From Ricinus communis (lineage: Eukaryota; Streptophyta; Magnoliopsida; Malpighiales; Euphorbiaceae): DNA of 64,000 nucleotides. The first letter of the stretch is position 1, and the number at the start of each line of letters is the position of its first letter. The notes under the pieces were generated by a model. That model saw only the letters and a list, made by a program, of their open reading frames with translations, was not told where the DNA came from and did no database searches. The position numbers and the translations under genes are program-made. The stretch covers positions 3,534,001 through 3,598,000 of the forward strand of contig NC_063257.1 of NCBI RefSeq assembly GCF_019578655.1, in the 5' to 3' direction. Shown here one piece after another: positions 25,911-39,000 of this stretch.

Positions 25911-27011
25911 GTATATTAAAAAACTTAAAAATAATATTTTTTTTAAAAAAAATTATACAATAAAAATAATATTTTTATTGATTTTAGGATATTTTTGAAG
26001 ATTTCCTTACAATTTTACGATGCTTGCATATTGACCATATTGAATCCAAAACTTGGAACTGATCAAGTTAATAGGAACACTTAACAATGCCGATTTCCAA
26101 AAGAGAGAGAAAATAATGGCAAGAAACCAACTTTCTTAAGGCAGAATGTAAAAAGCCGTTCGAAACTAAATGGATATGAAGACGCCCAACTAGCAGTAGC
26201 CCAAGGCCTTTGGGCTAAAGCTTAGCCATTACGACTTTTTTAGGTTTCCCTATTGAAGATCTCAGTGCGTTGGAGATGGCAACGATAGAGTATTTTGGGT
26301 ATACAATCATTTCCATTTAATATTAAGATAAGTCTTAAACTTCTATAACCGGATTTAGATCAACTTGAGTTTAATTTCTGCTTCTGATACTTATGATCAG
26401 AGATAACAGTCGGGTGAGTGTTTTTTGGATATATGATATTATCAAACTCTAATAGGATAAATTTGAGTAATAACAAACGAATTTGAAATTTAATTTATTA
26501 TCTGTATAGGTTTTGATTTGAACCATCGGCTGTCCATTGTCCCAATTCGATTATATTAAATTTTATTATATCTTATTAGATTTTTATTATTTATAATATT
26601 ATTTTAAATTTTATTTAATTTTATATTTGGGTTGTATTAATATATGACTATTTAATGGTGGATACTTAAATTGTATTAGTTTATATTTTGTATTCTTTTA
26701 TTAATTTTTATTAATATTTTAGAATTTGATTATTATAAATAGATATCCATTTAATTACTCGAATATTTATACAAATATGTATTTAACAAGTAAAGTACCT
26801 GCTACCCATTTAAATATCTATAAAATATATTAAATAACTATTTAATTTAAACAGATTTTAATCGAGTCTAAGTAGTATGCAAACATTTATCTTTAGATTT
26901 AAAGCGACTTCAAGTAATAAAAATAATTTTTTAAGCAAATATATAATGAATTCATATACTTGTGTTTTAATCGAGTTGGAGTTCGAATATCTTAAATGGT
27001 TATGAGAAATT

Positions 27012-27240
27012 CTTAGATAGACCTGGTTTATTACGTCATATGTAGACTAAATCAATTGCATGATGATAAATAATTTTATTTATTATTTATTATACTTTCA
27101 TTGATTGAATTTTAATCATGAATTGTTAATAGTAATAAATAAACTAACCAATTGAGAATGTAACAATTAATAAATAAAACTACATATCATCATGCAATTA
27201 ATACAGTCTACCCATAACATGGTAAACCGAATCTATTTAA
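27012..27240. mobile_element. Foldback MITE, about 230 bp
   Basis: The two halves are long imperfect inverted repeats. The left arm contains gtagactaaatcaattgcat and gatgataaat; the inverse complement of the right arm contains gtagactgtattaattgcat and gatgatatgt, in the same order and spacing, roughly 90-100 bp per arm. The outer ends are ttagatagacctggttta and the inverse of taaaccgaatctatttaa. I could not define a target duplication. Confidence 0.7.
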
Positions 27241-28192
27241 AAAAAAAAAAAATTAATCATCCTGTTCTTAAATGGCTAATCTCATTTCTTTAGATCTTCA
27301 ATAATAAATTTCAAGCAAACGCAAAAAATAAGAGCAAGTCCTGGTACGTTATTCAAGAGAAAAAAAAAAATCATACTATTAATAATTTCAGTGGGCCCCT
27401 GAACATTTTTTTCTTACAGGTAACTGAAAGTAAAAGATGGCATTTGGGTTGTTCTTTAATTTCACTTTCAACTTATTTACACGGGACAATTTTATTCAAT
27501 AAATTATTGTCATCTTACAATGCATTACATCATCCATTCTCTATCCCTCTCCCTTGTTCTCGTCACCTGACATCTCAAGCGGTGGACTTGGGGTCCCAAT
27601 TTATCCTTATAGCCTTGTTGCATTTAGAAATTGAAAGCTTATTATTTGGATCATAATCTGTGGTGTCCTAATAATTACTAAATAATTGGCTAATTGTTCA
27701 CTTCAGTACCACCTCAATATCTAGAGATTAGGTATATTTTTAAAATACAAGACAATTATATATAAAAGAAAAACGTGGAATCAAAATAACTATTGTACCA
27801 AGTGATGTATAAACAATAATAGAAGTCTAAATAAAATCCTTGAATCTTATAAATAACAATAATTCTCATTGCAAGTTCCAACAAGTTAATCTAAATAAAG
27901 AAAATCTCAAAATGAAGAGATGTAAAATTAATCAGAAAACAGAACTCGAGATTCCAACTTGGTAAAGAAAATATCTCAAAGTCGCATCCCATGGCATTAC
28001 AATTGTATGAGAGCCATCTTATAACGGGACGAAGAGCATCTCATATACTAAACTAATGTATTCCATATATAATTTTTGTGTTTCTATGTTCTTAAAGTGC
28101 CGGCTGCTAGACCCATTCAAGAATCCGAATATTCATTTGGAGTTTAAATTTTATATTTATACCAAATAAAATAAAATGTATAAAAAGAACAA

Positions 28193-29380
28193 TTACTTGT
28201 ACCAATAAAAGAAGATGGAAAAAAATAATAAACCTAGCCAATGGTAAGAAATGAAAGTAGAATGTCTAGTTGAAGAATTGCTGCTACTGCTGCTAGTGCG
28301 GATTGGGCTAGACCGAGTCTGAAGGAAAGCATCAGCTAACATTTGCCCAAGATGAACCTGAGCTGGAGTAGTAAGGTGCAGCCTGTCTGGCTCCAGCGGC
28401 AGTCCCTTTGCGTCAACGCAGTGCACATTCGGTAGTTTAATCCCCTTTTGAGCTTCTCTTATTGTATCTATAACAGGTCCCTCTCCTGATGCCAGTGCCA
28501 CCTACCAAAGTAACAGTCAATAGTTATATTAAGTAGAACTACAATCAACTAATTACTGTCACATTCTTTATAGATTAACCACATAGTTTGACTATTAGTA
28601 ATGAATTGCAACCCATCAAGTTGGTATGTGCAAGTAACGAGATTAAAGAAATATTGGGTGTTAAATCATGAAACTTGACTTGTTATATATGAGATAGGTC
28701 CAACTGCTAAGAAATATTTTGCTAGAAGTGGATTTCTGACACTTAAAACTGCAGCACAACTTATATTTAGAAAGATTAGGCCATACCTGGAATATTGGAA
28801 GAAAAGGATGCTGCAGATCAGCCCGGACATCAGTGAAAAACTTCTCTAGTCTCCCCTTATAAGAATCAGCATCTTCCTCGATCAGGGTATCACTCTCACC
28901 TTGATACCATAACATTGCTCTAAGAACTCCACCGCTATACAAGGCCACTCGAGTCCTCTGAACTAACTGGTCATAAAGAAAACCTCCTTTCTCCCACTGA
29001 CTGATAGCAGTCCCTCCAATCGCACATGGCACCAGACCCACAACACCAATAGCCGGGTCCTTAGTTAAGACAGCGTTAGCAAAAGCCATTCCTGGTCCAA
29101 TTCCATTAGTCTTGTTATAATCAATATCGGAGTGGAGAGGTTCATGGGCTAAAACCCATGTGAAGTCGCCACTTAGCCTGAATACTGATGGTTCCGGTTG
29201 GCACTGAGGAGGAACAATGCCATCCCATCTGAGAATGCCGGTTTTGGTGTCGTTGACAACCCCTCCACGGCCAGCCATGTTGCTCTGTCCGGCGAGGATA
29301 AATATGTTTTTGGGTAGCTGTTGAGATGTCACCGAGATGTTTGCTTGAGCTAGAAGAGCCATGAACAGCAAGGAAAGCAT
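28193..29380 (-). CDS. SGNH-type carbohydrate esterase (SASA/DUF303 family), copy B, with hydrophobic C-tail
   Basis: Paralogue of copy A in the same orientation, with the same single intron position (after ...P-x-F/I-Q). Exons 29380-28787 and 28501-28193 give 300 aa. ATG at 29380 starts a signal peptide (MLSLLFMALLAQANISVTS). Catalytic blocks GQSNMAGRGG, GPGMAFAN, VPCAIGGTAISQW, WYQGESD and, in exon 2, PDRLHL are all present. Unlike copy A, exon 2 extends into a Ser-rich linker (TSSSSSNSS) and a terminal hydrophobic stretch (WLGLLFFSIFFYW) ending YK. This would anchor the protein through a GPI signal or a C-terminal membrane helix; which one is inference. Confidence 0.88.
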
Positions 29381-29413
29381 CCTTAATTTAGGTTCCGTGC
29401 CTCTCTTTCTCAC

Positions 29414-30404
29414 TTTGCGTTGTTATGTCGCAAAAGTGATTCCTTTTGGAAGCAAAGCATCGGATTTCTTATTTACACCAAAAATTGGTTGATTTTTTTT
29501 TTTTAATTGAATCGAAAAATTACGACTGATTACGTAGAGAAAATTATTTATTGAAACCTTTTCGTCACTTAGAATAATTTATTTTAATTTTTAATTAAAT
29601 ATTAATAGTTAAGTTTAAACTTTATAAGTTAAGTAATATGACATTATTATAATAATATAATTCATTTTTATTAAATATGCCTATGAATTATATGATATAT
29701 TGAGTCGATTTGACCTGAAAATCTTACTGGAATTGATAATAGGGTTACTCTATTGTAATTTTATATGGAGTGGGTAACTAATGCGTCATGAGCTAAAAAA
29801 CTATTCCAACAAAGAAGTCCCATGCCTTTTCTAAAATAATATTTAAGCATTCGACATTTCGACTCAATGATTTGCTGGCAACTGGCAGATCTCAACTTTC
29901 CACGAAGGCAAATAAATATTTTTTTATATAATAATATATAATATATAATTTAAAAAAATATATTGTACTAAATTTTAATTTTATATAATATCATTTTATC
30001 TCATTAATTTTATTTATAAAATATTTAAATATTTTATTTCTAAATTTAATTATTTTACCAATAAAATTAAAATATTACTTAAAAAATTTTATGATTTATT
30101 ACAATTGAAAGTTTATTTCGAGTTATAATTAGCATAAATTAAGACCTTAATTTTCTATTAATATATAGAGATTATTCATATATAGAATATCATTATAGAC
30201 AGATTTTACTGTATACAATAAAAGTTTTTTATAGTTATATTTGAGATCAAATAAAAATTATGACTATAAAGATGTCATAACTTAATTGAGATTCAAATAC
30301 TAATTTTTTTTTAAATTTAATATTTAATCTTATAGGTGAAATAATAGATAGATTGATAAAATATATTAATATCTTATTATATTATACTATAAGATTAATG
30401 AGAC
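29414..30404. other. AT-rich spacer upstream of esterase B
   Basis: Promoter side of esterase B, then very AT-rich DNA. No ORF or RNA gene is supported. Confidence 0.45.
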
Positions 30405-30743
30405 TAGACCTATTCATGGACGTGGTACCCGCCCGGCCCTCTCAAGTCCGCCTGAAAATTTCTGAGTCCGAACACTTCTTTTTTTATGTCAAGCCTGGCC
30501 AAGCCCAAATCCATAAAAGCCCACTTATTTTTAGGCGAACTTAGAAATATCATTTCTTTGAAGTCCACCAAATAAGTCCGACTCGACTCGAAAATTATAG
30601 AAAAATATAGTATATTTGTTATTGACGGGTCGGACTTGATCAAAAATTTAAACCAGTATAGTCGGAGCTCGAGCCTAGACTTGAAAACTTCAAACTCAGG
30701 CAAGCTCGGCCTGACTTGATATTTAAACAGTTCTAGATAAGAC
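30397..30743. mobile_element. hAT-like non-autonomous element, about 331 bp
   Basis: A conspicuously GC-richer island (30405-30735) in AT-rich DNA. Its ends are imperfect terminal inverted repeats: TAGACCTATTCATGG on the left, and TAGAACTGTTTAAAT as inverse complement on the right. The 8-bp flanks aatgagac (30397-30404) and gataagac (30736-30743) agree at 6 of 8 positions, as expected for an old hAT target duplication. It contains no transposase. Short repeats of the type cggactt/aagtccg occur inside. Confidence 0.6.
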
Positions 30744-31874
30744 CAAATCGTACTATAGTAAGATAAAATATAATATAATATAATATATATATAATTTATT
30801 ACAATAAAAAATTTATTATCATATAGAGATTATTATATATTATATATATTATGTTTAAGATAATTAAAATAGCAAACAAACTGAATTAAGTTGTAAAAAT
30901 AGCTCAATTTAGTCAAACTACATTTTGTTCTTCCTTTAAGGACCCGACAATCGAACTTTTCTTTTTACTGTTACTACACCCACACAATATATATACACCT
31001 TACTGAACAACTCTTGCTAGTGACGAACATACTTCAAGTTTTACAACAAACGCCAGAATGATCTTTTGGCTATGTTATTCCTGTTAATACTGACTGCAAA
31101 AGTAAAATCTTACTCAAAGTTTCAAAATGTCGAAAATTTGTTGCTGTCTGGTCCACAGCATTCAAAGTATTTCAAACACGTGATGTGTAACAGCATATGT
31201 AAAATAAGTTTCTTAGATTCATACATGTCTATGATCATTGCCATTCACCTGGTTATCCGGTCGTTGAGCATGAAACAATTGGCTAAGTTATTGTCCATAT
31301 TAATTTAGTTTTTTTTTAAGCTATTAATCAGTCTTACGAATCACTATGTGCATCAATGATTCTATCTTTTTGGTCCCATTACACAAAAAGTTAATTGTAA
31401 TTTAAGTGCGGATTCAGATAGAAGAAAATTACCTACCTTATAACCTAATTTTGAGATCCAAAATGTGATGGTCAACGAGATTAGAAGTAAAGTTACCTAT
31501 CATTAGACCTAATCTTGAGGTTGGTCAACTCAATTTATAACAAGGTTTTCCTTTATTTATTCATGTATACTCGTCTAAAAAGATCATCCCACGCGAGCGG
31601 CAGCTTACTGATATTAAGGTCTTTGGATCTGTTCGTCATATTTGACATTGAGCAAAATTAGCAATCCTTATAACATGGATTTCGGTCCATCATTCTGTAT
31701 AGACCCAAATCCATAAACACGTATAGGTGGAGAGAGCCAAAATGCACGTTTCATTAATTGAAAAAAAAACCGCAAGCATTTGCTGTGTTTCAAATCTGAA
31801 CGTGGGAAAGAAACTCGTCCCACATTTCCACCCAAAAAATAAATGTCTCACGTCCTTTTTACCTGTTGCGTTGA

Positions 31875-32300
31875 AGAATTAATATTATGTTAAAATTATA
31901 CATTGAATAAATATTTTTTATATATTTATAAAATTAGGTGTTTATATGTGTGTGTTATATAATTGTCATAATTATTTTAATTATAAATAATTATTAAAAT
32001 AATTATTTTTTTATTTTTTATTTTAATAAAATTAAGTTTGATTCATTATAATTCTATAATTATTTTTAAATTTTATATAAATATTTTTTTTGAGACAAAA
32101 CTTTTGATATGTGTCACTATTTATTTTGACATGTGTATTTATTTTTAACACATTCAATTTTTATTTTTAAAATTATAATAAATAAATTTGGAAATTAATA
32201 TTATATTTAAAAATAATATATTGAATAAATATATTTATATTTATCAAAAATAGTCATTTATCACCTGTTGTACGGTTGTCGTAATTATTTTGATTATATA
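31875..32300. repeat. Pair of diverged direct repeats
   Basis: Copy 1 (about 31875-31985: gaattaatattatgtta, cattgaataaatat, attgtcataattatttt) and copy 2 (about 32191-32300: gaaattaatattatatt, attgaataaatat, gttgtcgtaattatttt) follow the same order about 315 bp apart. They may be two ends or two copies of an old AT-rich element. Low-complexity sequence weakens the case. Confidence 0.45.
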
Positions 32301-35300
32301 TAAAATCAAATAGAATTTATAATATTTTATAATTATTTATAATATTTTAAAAAATAATAATAAATTAAATATTTTTAAAGTCTTTCTTAATTATTTTAAT
32401 ATTTTAAGCTTTTATTAATACAATAATATAACAATTATCAATAAATTAATATAAAAAACTACAAAATTATACATAAACTTGAATTCTACGAGCCAATAAT
32501 AAGTACACGTATTAAAATATAAATTATATGTGACAAAATGTAGTAGCACATATCAAAAGCTTTTTCCTGGACTAAGTACATATTAATATTCTTTTGTTCA
32601 TTTACATACACTAAAATATTCATTTTCTATATGTATGATATTTATTAGATGTAATATACTATAATAATTAATTTGTTTCTATTTAAATATTTATTATCTG
32701 TGAATTTAATATTTACTAAAGTTAATATTTATGTTCATTTTATTTCATGTATTATTCATTAGTGTTAATATTAATGTTCATTATTTGGTAATGTAATATT
32801 CATTGTCTATATATATAATGTTCATCAATATTTTAAAATAAAAATATTAATTATTTATGAAAGTCTTTTTTATTTTTGTTATGCATATTAAAAAAATTAT
32901 GTGATTGACATAAATATTTATCATTCATAGGAACAATATTTGATAGTTTATTAATGGATATTCGCCATTAATGAAAATCATATTCATTACTTCATTCAAA
33001 CAAATATATATAACATAGAAATAACGTAAATTGTCTTTACAGTTAATAAATAAAAAAAGTCAAGTTAAAATCATACTACATATATTTATATTATGGTACA
33101 CATATGTTTTTTAATAAAATTAAGTTAACAAATAATAAACATTTAATGTTTAAACAATCAACTTTCAGCTTATGTTAAATAAACATTTAGTACAAATTCA
33201 ATGGAGACAATTTTTTTTAAAATGCACATCGATGTCTGACGCATATTAGTGTCCAACGCACGTTGCATCAGTATTTAATTTAAATAAATAAATATATATA
33301 TATATATATCTTAATCTAATTTAAATAAATAAATAAATAATCAAATATACACTCCTAATCTATCTTATTCTAAAAATAAGTCATCCTAGATCTATTTAAT
33401 TTCAAATTATTTTATATTTACTAATTTTTTAATTACCTAATAATTTTAATAAATAAAATAAATAATTAATTAATTTAGTCTAAATGAGTTAATTTTTTAA
33501 TTTTTAATAATTTAAATTAATCTAGAAAGTTCTTTAAATTATTTTAATAAATTTCAATTAACAAAATAAAAAAACAATTAAGAAAAAAAAGATTACCAAA
33601 TAAAAGTAATAAAAAATTAAAAGATAATGTATAAATGAATTTAAAAATAAAAATAGTAAATAATTATAAAATCAGATTGAATAAAATTGAATTGAATTAA
33701 ATTAAAGATTTGAAAAAAATAATAATTAAAGATATTAAAATAAATATTGAAAAATAGGAAGTAAAATGAATTAAAAATCAAAAGAATTTTTTAATTTGTA
33801 TTAAAAGCTGAAAAAGTGGATATGGTATTATGAAAATGTAAAACACGAAAGAGTTGGATATAGTATTTAAAATTAAAATAAAAGCCGCACGTGGGACATG
33901 TAAAATATATATATATTTTTTTTTATCAAACGGGTCCATTTTATAATTTGCAAAAAATTAGTCTTTAAGTATTAGAAGTTCACTCGAATACAACCTCATC
34001 TCCAATAAACTCGGACAAGAATTCCTATTATTGTTGTAAAGTAAATGAGAGACTGTTTTTCGTATATGTTCAGTTTTATCTACGACAATGAAAGAAATGT
34101 ATTGCCAACAAACTATTCTGCCTCAACTATTACAAATATGGGTAATATACGCCGGAGAAAAGATAATCATTTTCACCCTTTTAAACACTTTGCCTTTAGC
34201 CCTCTCCAAATACTAAGTTGACAATTAGAATAGTTTTTCAGGTATAGTGTCTGATAGTGTAACGTAATTGTTTTGGAGGAATATATAAGAACAGTTGGCC
34301 CATTTAAGATCAAAACATTGCTCTGAATATTCAGGTCTGTATCATTTATTAATTTTGGAAATCATAATTTCTTCTTAATCATTGTGTCTGTAAATAGCTT
34401 ATTCAAACCCAAAAAGTAGGATTTGAGTTTCAATATTTGTTAATTGGCTTAGAAAAAAATGTCGGCAAGGAGGCTCCAACTCGACCCGCTCAACTTTGAT
34501 GCGAGCAGTATCATTTGCTTTTTCTTAAGGGCTGCAAGTTCATTTCTTTGGACCATTAACAGCCCAATTAGATATTCATTTGGAAGTCCACAAAACATAC
34601 GACTCCACATTGAAATTCTCTCAAACACAAATTGCTCTAATAATTTTTCTTTCAATAGTTACATTCACTGCAACTAGGTGGTATTGCATTCAATAAGTGA
34701 CACGTGGGATTCGAATGAGAGTATCATTCAACTATACTAATTATAACTAGAAGTAATATCTTATCACACCTTGAGTATGATGTGGCATGATTAACATCAA
34801 AATTCTATTCTATTGTCTCAAATACAATCAGGGCTTCATATTCACTTCCTGTTCATCTCACATGTCTGAGTATTCCACATTCAGTTCCTGTCTTGATTGC
34901 TTTTAAAAATTGTAAACATCGGCTTCCTTCATTATCGATTTCAAGAGAAAACTATAATATGCTTAGGGGAAAAAGAAAAAAGAAAAGAAGAAGAAGAAAG
35001 AAGTAACATATTGAGGCGTAAATGAAAAACTGACATTAAGTTGAATCAACGCTGACCTCATTTTATTCTTTTATAATTCAACATTCAATGAAAGCAAAAC
35101 CCAAAGCCTGGCCCAAGCAGCCGCCTGACCAATGCAGTGCTTAACCATTTCACATCCAAAAAAAAAAAAAAAGAAAACAAATGAACAAGTGGAACTCATT
35201 GCCTAAGTTTTGGTTTTATCTCTATTTCTTCTCTAATGGGTCAACCCAATATAATTATTATTTTTTTGCCAACCCTTTTGACCCCTTCATGTCGTAACCA

Positions 35301-35999
35301 TCAAGAGAAGCAAGTGGCTCCACCTTTGCTTTTGCGTGATCCCCAATTGTTCTTCTTTCTTTCTATAACCCATCCAGTTTTTTCTAGAACAAAATATGTT
35401 AATGCAGTTGCAAAATTGATTATTGATAGCGATGGATACCCATAAGAAATTGTTTATGTTTTGCGTTTTTAGGAAAAAAGAAAGACTTTAGTTGATTTCA
35501 ACAAATCATTTACTTAATTAACCAATATATTAACGTCATCCATCAACCTGTTGTTAGTTGTAATCCACTTTGCTGATTAAGATATATAGTTATATACATA
35601 ATTACGTAAATAAAGTTGTTATTCCAATAAGACACAAATATCATCAGCTATAATTACAATAATAACAGCAAGTGGAGACAAATGAAGGTTTACATCAACC
35701 AAGTTGGATGACTTAAAAGGCGACCCGGATGGTTCCCATCACTCCCATTTTCCTTTCTTTCACCTATTTTTCTAATTGGATTAAAATTTAAAGCACGAGA
35801 ACCACGATTTACCATTCCTATTTATTAAAATCATCGTATAAAATATAACATAATATTAAACAGTGAATAATATATTAATAAAATATTACAATAATAAAAA
35901 CACATAAATTAATACGTTAATAAAATAAAATCAAAAATATTATATATTTTTTATAATTTTTATAAAAAATTTATTAAATTATTTAAACTCTATCATATA

Positions 36000-36001
<2 letters not shown>

Positions 36002-36037
<36 letters not shown>

Positions 36038-36038
36038 G
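36002..36038. repeat. (TAA)n microsatellite
   Basis: About twelve ATA/TAA trinucleotide units without interruption. Confidence 0.9.
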
Positions 36039-39000
36039 TTTATCAATTTTTATAAAATTATGAATATATATGAAATCATTATAAAATTAGGATTGAACTA
36101 GATTAATTTATTAAGATTAGAAAATTAATTATTAATTAATTCTATTAAGAATAAATAAGTAGTAATTAATTAATTTAATTAGATTAAAATAAAAATAAAA
36201 ATATAATTAGCCATTATCTATTCCCTAAAATTGAATATAGGAGGGAAGTTAGATGGTTTCGGGCATAATAGGTGTAAGATTATTGTATATATAAGAATAC
36301 CAATTAGGTTTCTTTTCTTGCTTAAAGATCTTGAAAGAGTTTTCAAAAGGAAGCAAATGGAATCGTTGATATTGGAAAACAATAATAAAAAGGTTTGTTT
36401 ATGGAACAACTGTACAGTATTGAAATCGAATTATTCAAGTGGGAGGTTGAAACTTTGACCAACATTATTGAAGTATTGTTCTGTTTTGGTTGGTTGTTGG
36501 AGAATGATATGGTCTGTGATGGACAAATTCTCGTTTACGATACTTATGTTTAGAGTTTTCATTTGTTTTCTTTTTCCTTCCAATAACGTCTTTAGCCGAC
36601 TAAAGCTAGTCAAATTTTATAATGGAGTTTTTTTTTTTTTTTTCTTTATACATCAATTACTATGTAGAGAGATTATTTATTTTATTTTTTTTAAAATTTA
36701 ATCTATATACTATAAATAATAGAAAATGACACACATATATAAATATTTTATATTTTAATATTAAATAATTAACATACTTTTTATTTAAAATATATATTAA
36801 TTATCTATCCGTTTGATATATATATTACTCTAAATCTAAATAAAAATCTTCTGTTATTATATTTCAGGAGCAATGTTGTTTTCATCACCATTTTGCCAAT
36901 GGATTTATGTAGGCGCCAAATCATCTTTAAATTATTTTAAAATAAGATTCAATGAATTTATCTAAAAAAGTTAGAAATATATGAAAGTGATGAGTTTCAT
37001 TTTTAGGATCTGGGAGGATGGTGGAGACTCGCTTATTAGGGTCATTCAATTTCAGACACTTGCCTTCCATATATTTATAATCCGATAAGAGGATTAGGGG
37101 AGTCATATGAAATGTTAAACACCGCGATCGTTAGTCCCTGAAAATCCGGAATACATGTTTCTCCTTCTTTTTAGTACCATTATCCCCTATATAGAGGATG
37201 AATTTCCAGGATAACTCTTATAAATATCAGGAAACTATATATAAGTCGAGTAATGTTGATATATGACCCTTTAAACACTAATACCCTCAATCATACTTAT
37301 ATATTTTTTTTTGAATATTTATAAAAAAATTTAAAAATCAATATTAAATATCTCATGACTTATATAAAATATTTTAAAATTACTATTGAATAATATCCTG
37401 AATTTTAAATTTTATAAAAAAAATTAATTTCTTAATTAAATACACCTCTAAGAGTGGTCCTCTAAACCAATACGCCTTAACAATTCCTAATAATTTTGTG
37501 AATTATAGGTTTTTATATTCCATAGTTACCCAGAGTTTGTAGTGCATCTAATTTCACTTAGGTGACATTAGGTAGATTCAAAGGTACCAATCTTGTGACT
37601 ATAAAATGAACAAATTTGAGTTAGAACATTTTAACTTTATTGCGGGGCCATTGTCTACCACTGGGACTGCTTCTATAATGAAGTAATTAAGCTAAGTGAT
37701 TAAATTGATTAGGTATTGACACAAATAGAAAAATTCTGGCTTGTAAAAGTATCAGTGAAAAATACTCACACAGTATGCCTGGAGAATCATTCTGAAAATT
37801 AAGTTAATATTTAGATAAAGACTTGGATAAGAGTATTTAAAAGGGTGAAATGACATTACCTTGGACAAGTAGTCAATAGGTTTTTTATAGTAATTGTCAT
37901 TGGGTAGTTTACTCTCTAAAAGGTAGCTGGTAGTGGTGTGTGAATATTAGGAAAATGGTTCCTATTTTCATGGTTGAAGTGGGGGACGTGGAGTGTTTGT
38001 TACTCAGAAAGTGCTCGATCTGAATTCACAGTCCCTGATCTCTTTTTGCAGATGGTCTGATCTTTGGATTAGCGAGCTATGGCTGGCCTTGAGGTGATAT
38101 GGTTTGCCGGGTTGTATCAGTTATGAATCGAGTTTTGTGTACGAGTATTGATGTTCTTAAATAACCATTTGGACAACTTATATAGCTATTCAATTTAATT
38201 CGGAGAAAAGAAGTAAAGAAACGGTCATACTTTATAATAGAGACTCGGTTAAAAGAGATATTCCATGCGACTGCCACTCACCTTCTTCATACGGACTAAT
38301 CTTGCCCACTCTAATTGCTGACTAGGCGATCCATTGCCCATTTACCCATGATGCATGACTCCCAAAATTCAAAATCGATGACTCCATTTGGCTTTTGCTC
38401 CACTCTGTATGTTGTCAGGGCCAAAACTTCACCTATAAATTTACCAGAAAAGCATTCCTGGAAGGGACTAATTAATGTAGATACAACTCTTAAACACCTT
38501 ATTCTAACCTAGTAAATCACTTATGACATATCTGACTCTTGGTTACATCATTTTGTATAAATTAAACTCTTTAATTCTCTATTTTGTTTTCACTGTTCAA
38601 ATTAGGCCAGTTTGCCTCATTTGTGCTCATAACCCATTTCGATTCAAATATGAGATTAAATCTTATTTAAAAAGGAATCCTACTTAAAGAGAACCTTTTA
38701 TATGAGGTAGCATCCTTCTCAAGGAGAAACCTTGCATCTTTGAAAAGAATGACTATACTATTACTAATCTTATATGGCACCTGATTCCTACTAATTCCAA
38801 GAGTAGACAAATTTCAGCTATATAAAGACAATATTATATAATCATCTAACTCTTTTCAAAAATTTCTTTTTTTCTTTAAAAAAAAAAAGCTTAAAGATTA
38901 AGTTAATTTAAAAAATTTATCAAATAATGTACATCTGATATGTTGCAAGTCCATTCTCGATTAGTAATCACATTAATGGGATTATCAGATACCGCGATTG

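Larger units (their letters stand above)
24500..28192. other. Intergenic spacer between the two esterase genes
   Basis: AT-rich DNA without supported genes. It contains the promoter of copy A near its left end, a strong hairpin at 25821-25910, a foldback MITE at 27012-27240 and the presumed 3' UTR of copy B at its right end. The open frame 27444-27656 shows no recognisable domain. Confidence 0.5.

Noticed and set aside
26400..26900. AT-rich block with hints of an old dispersed repeat
   Set aside because: No paired ends or repeated unit within the window to support a call.
34449..34677. Open frames on both strands in a block of more balanced composition
   Set aside because: Looks like an old gene or transposon remnant, but no domain or splice structure could be recognised and both frames are short.
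37265..37475. Two similar boxes (gaccctttaaacactaatac and ggtcctctaaaccaatacg) about 190 bp apart
   Set aside because: Direct, short and imperfect; no inverted ends or target duplication could be found, so chance similarity is possible.
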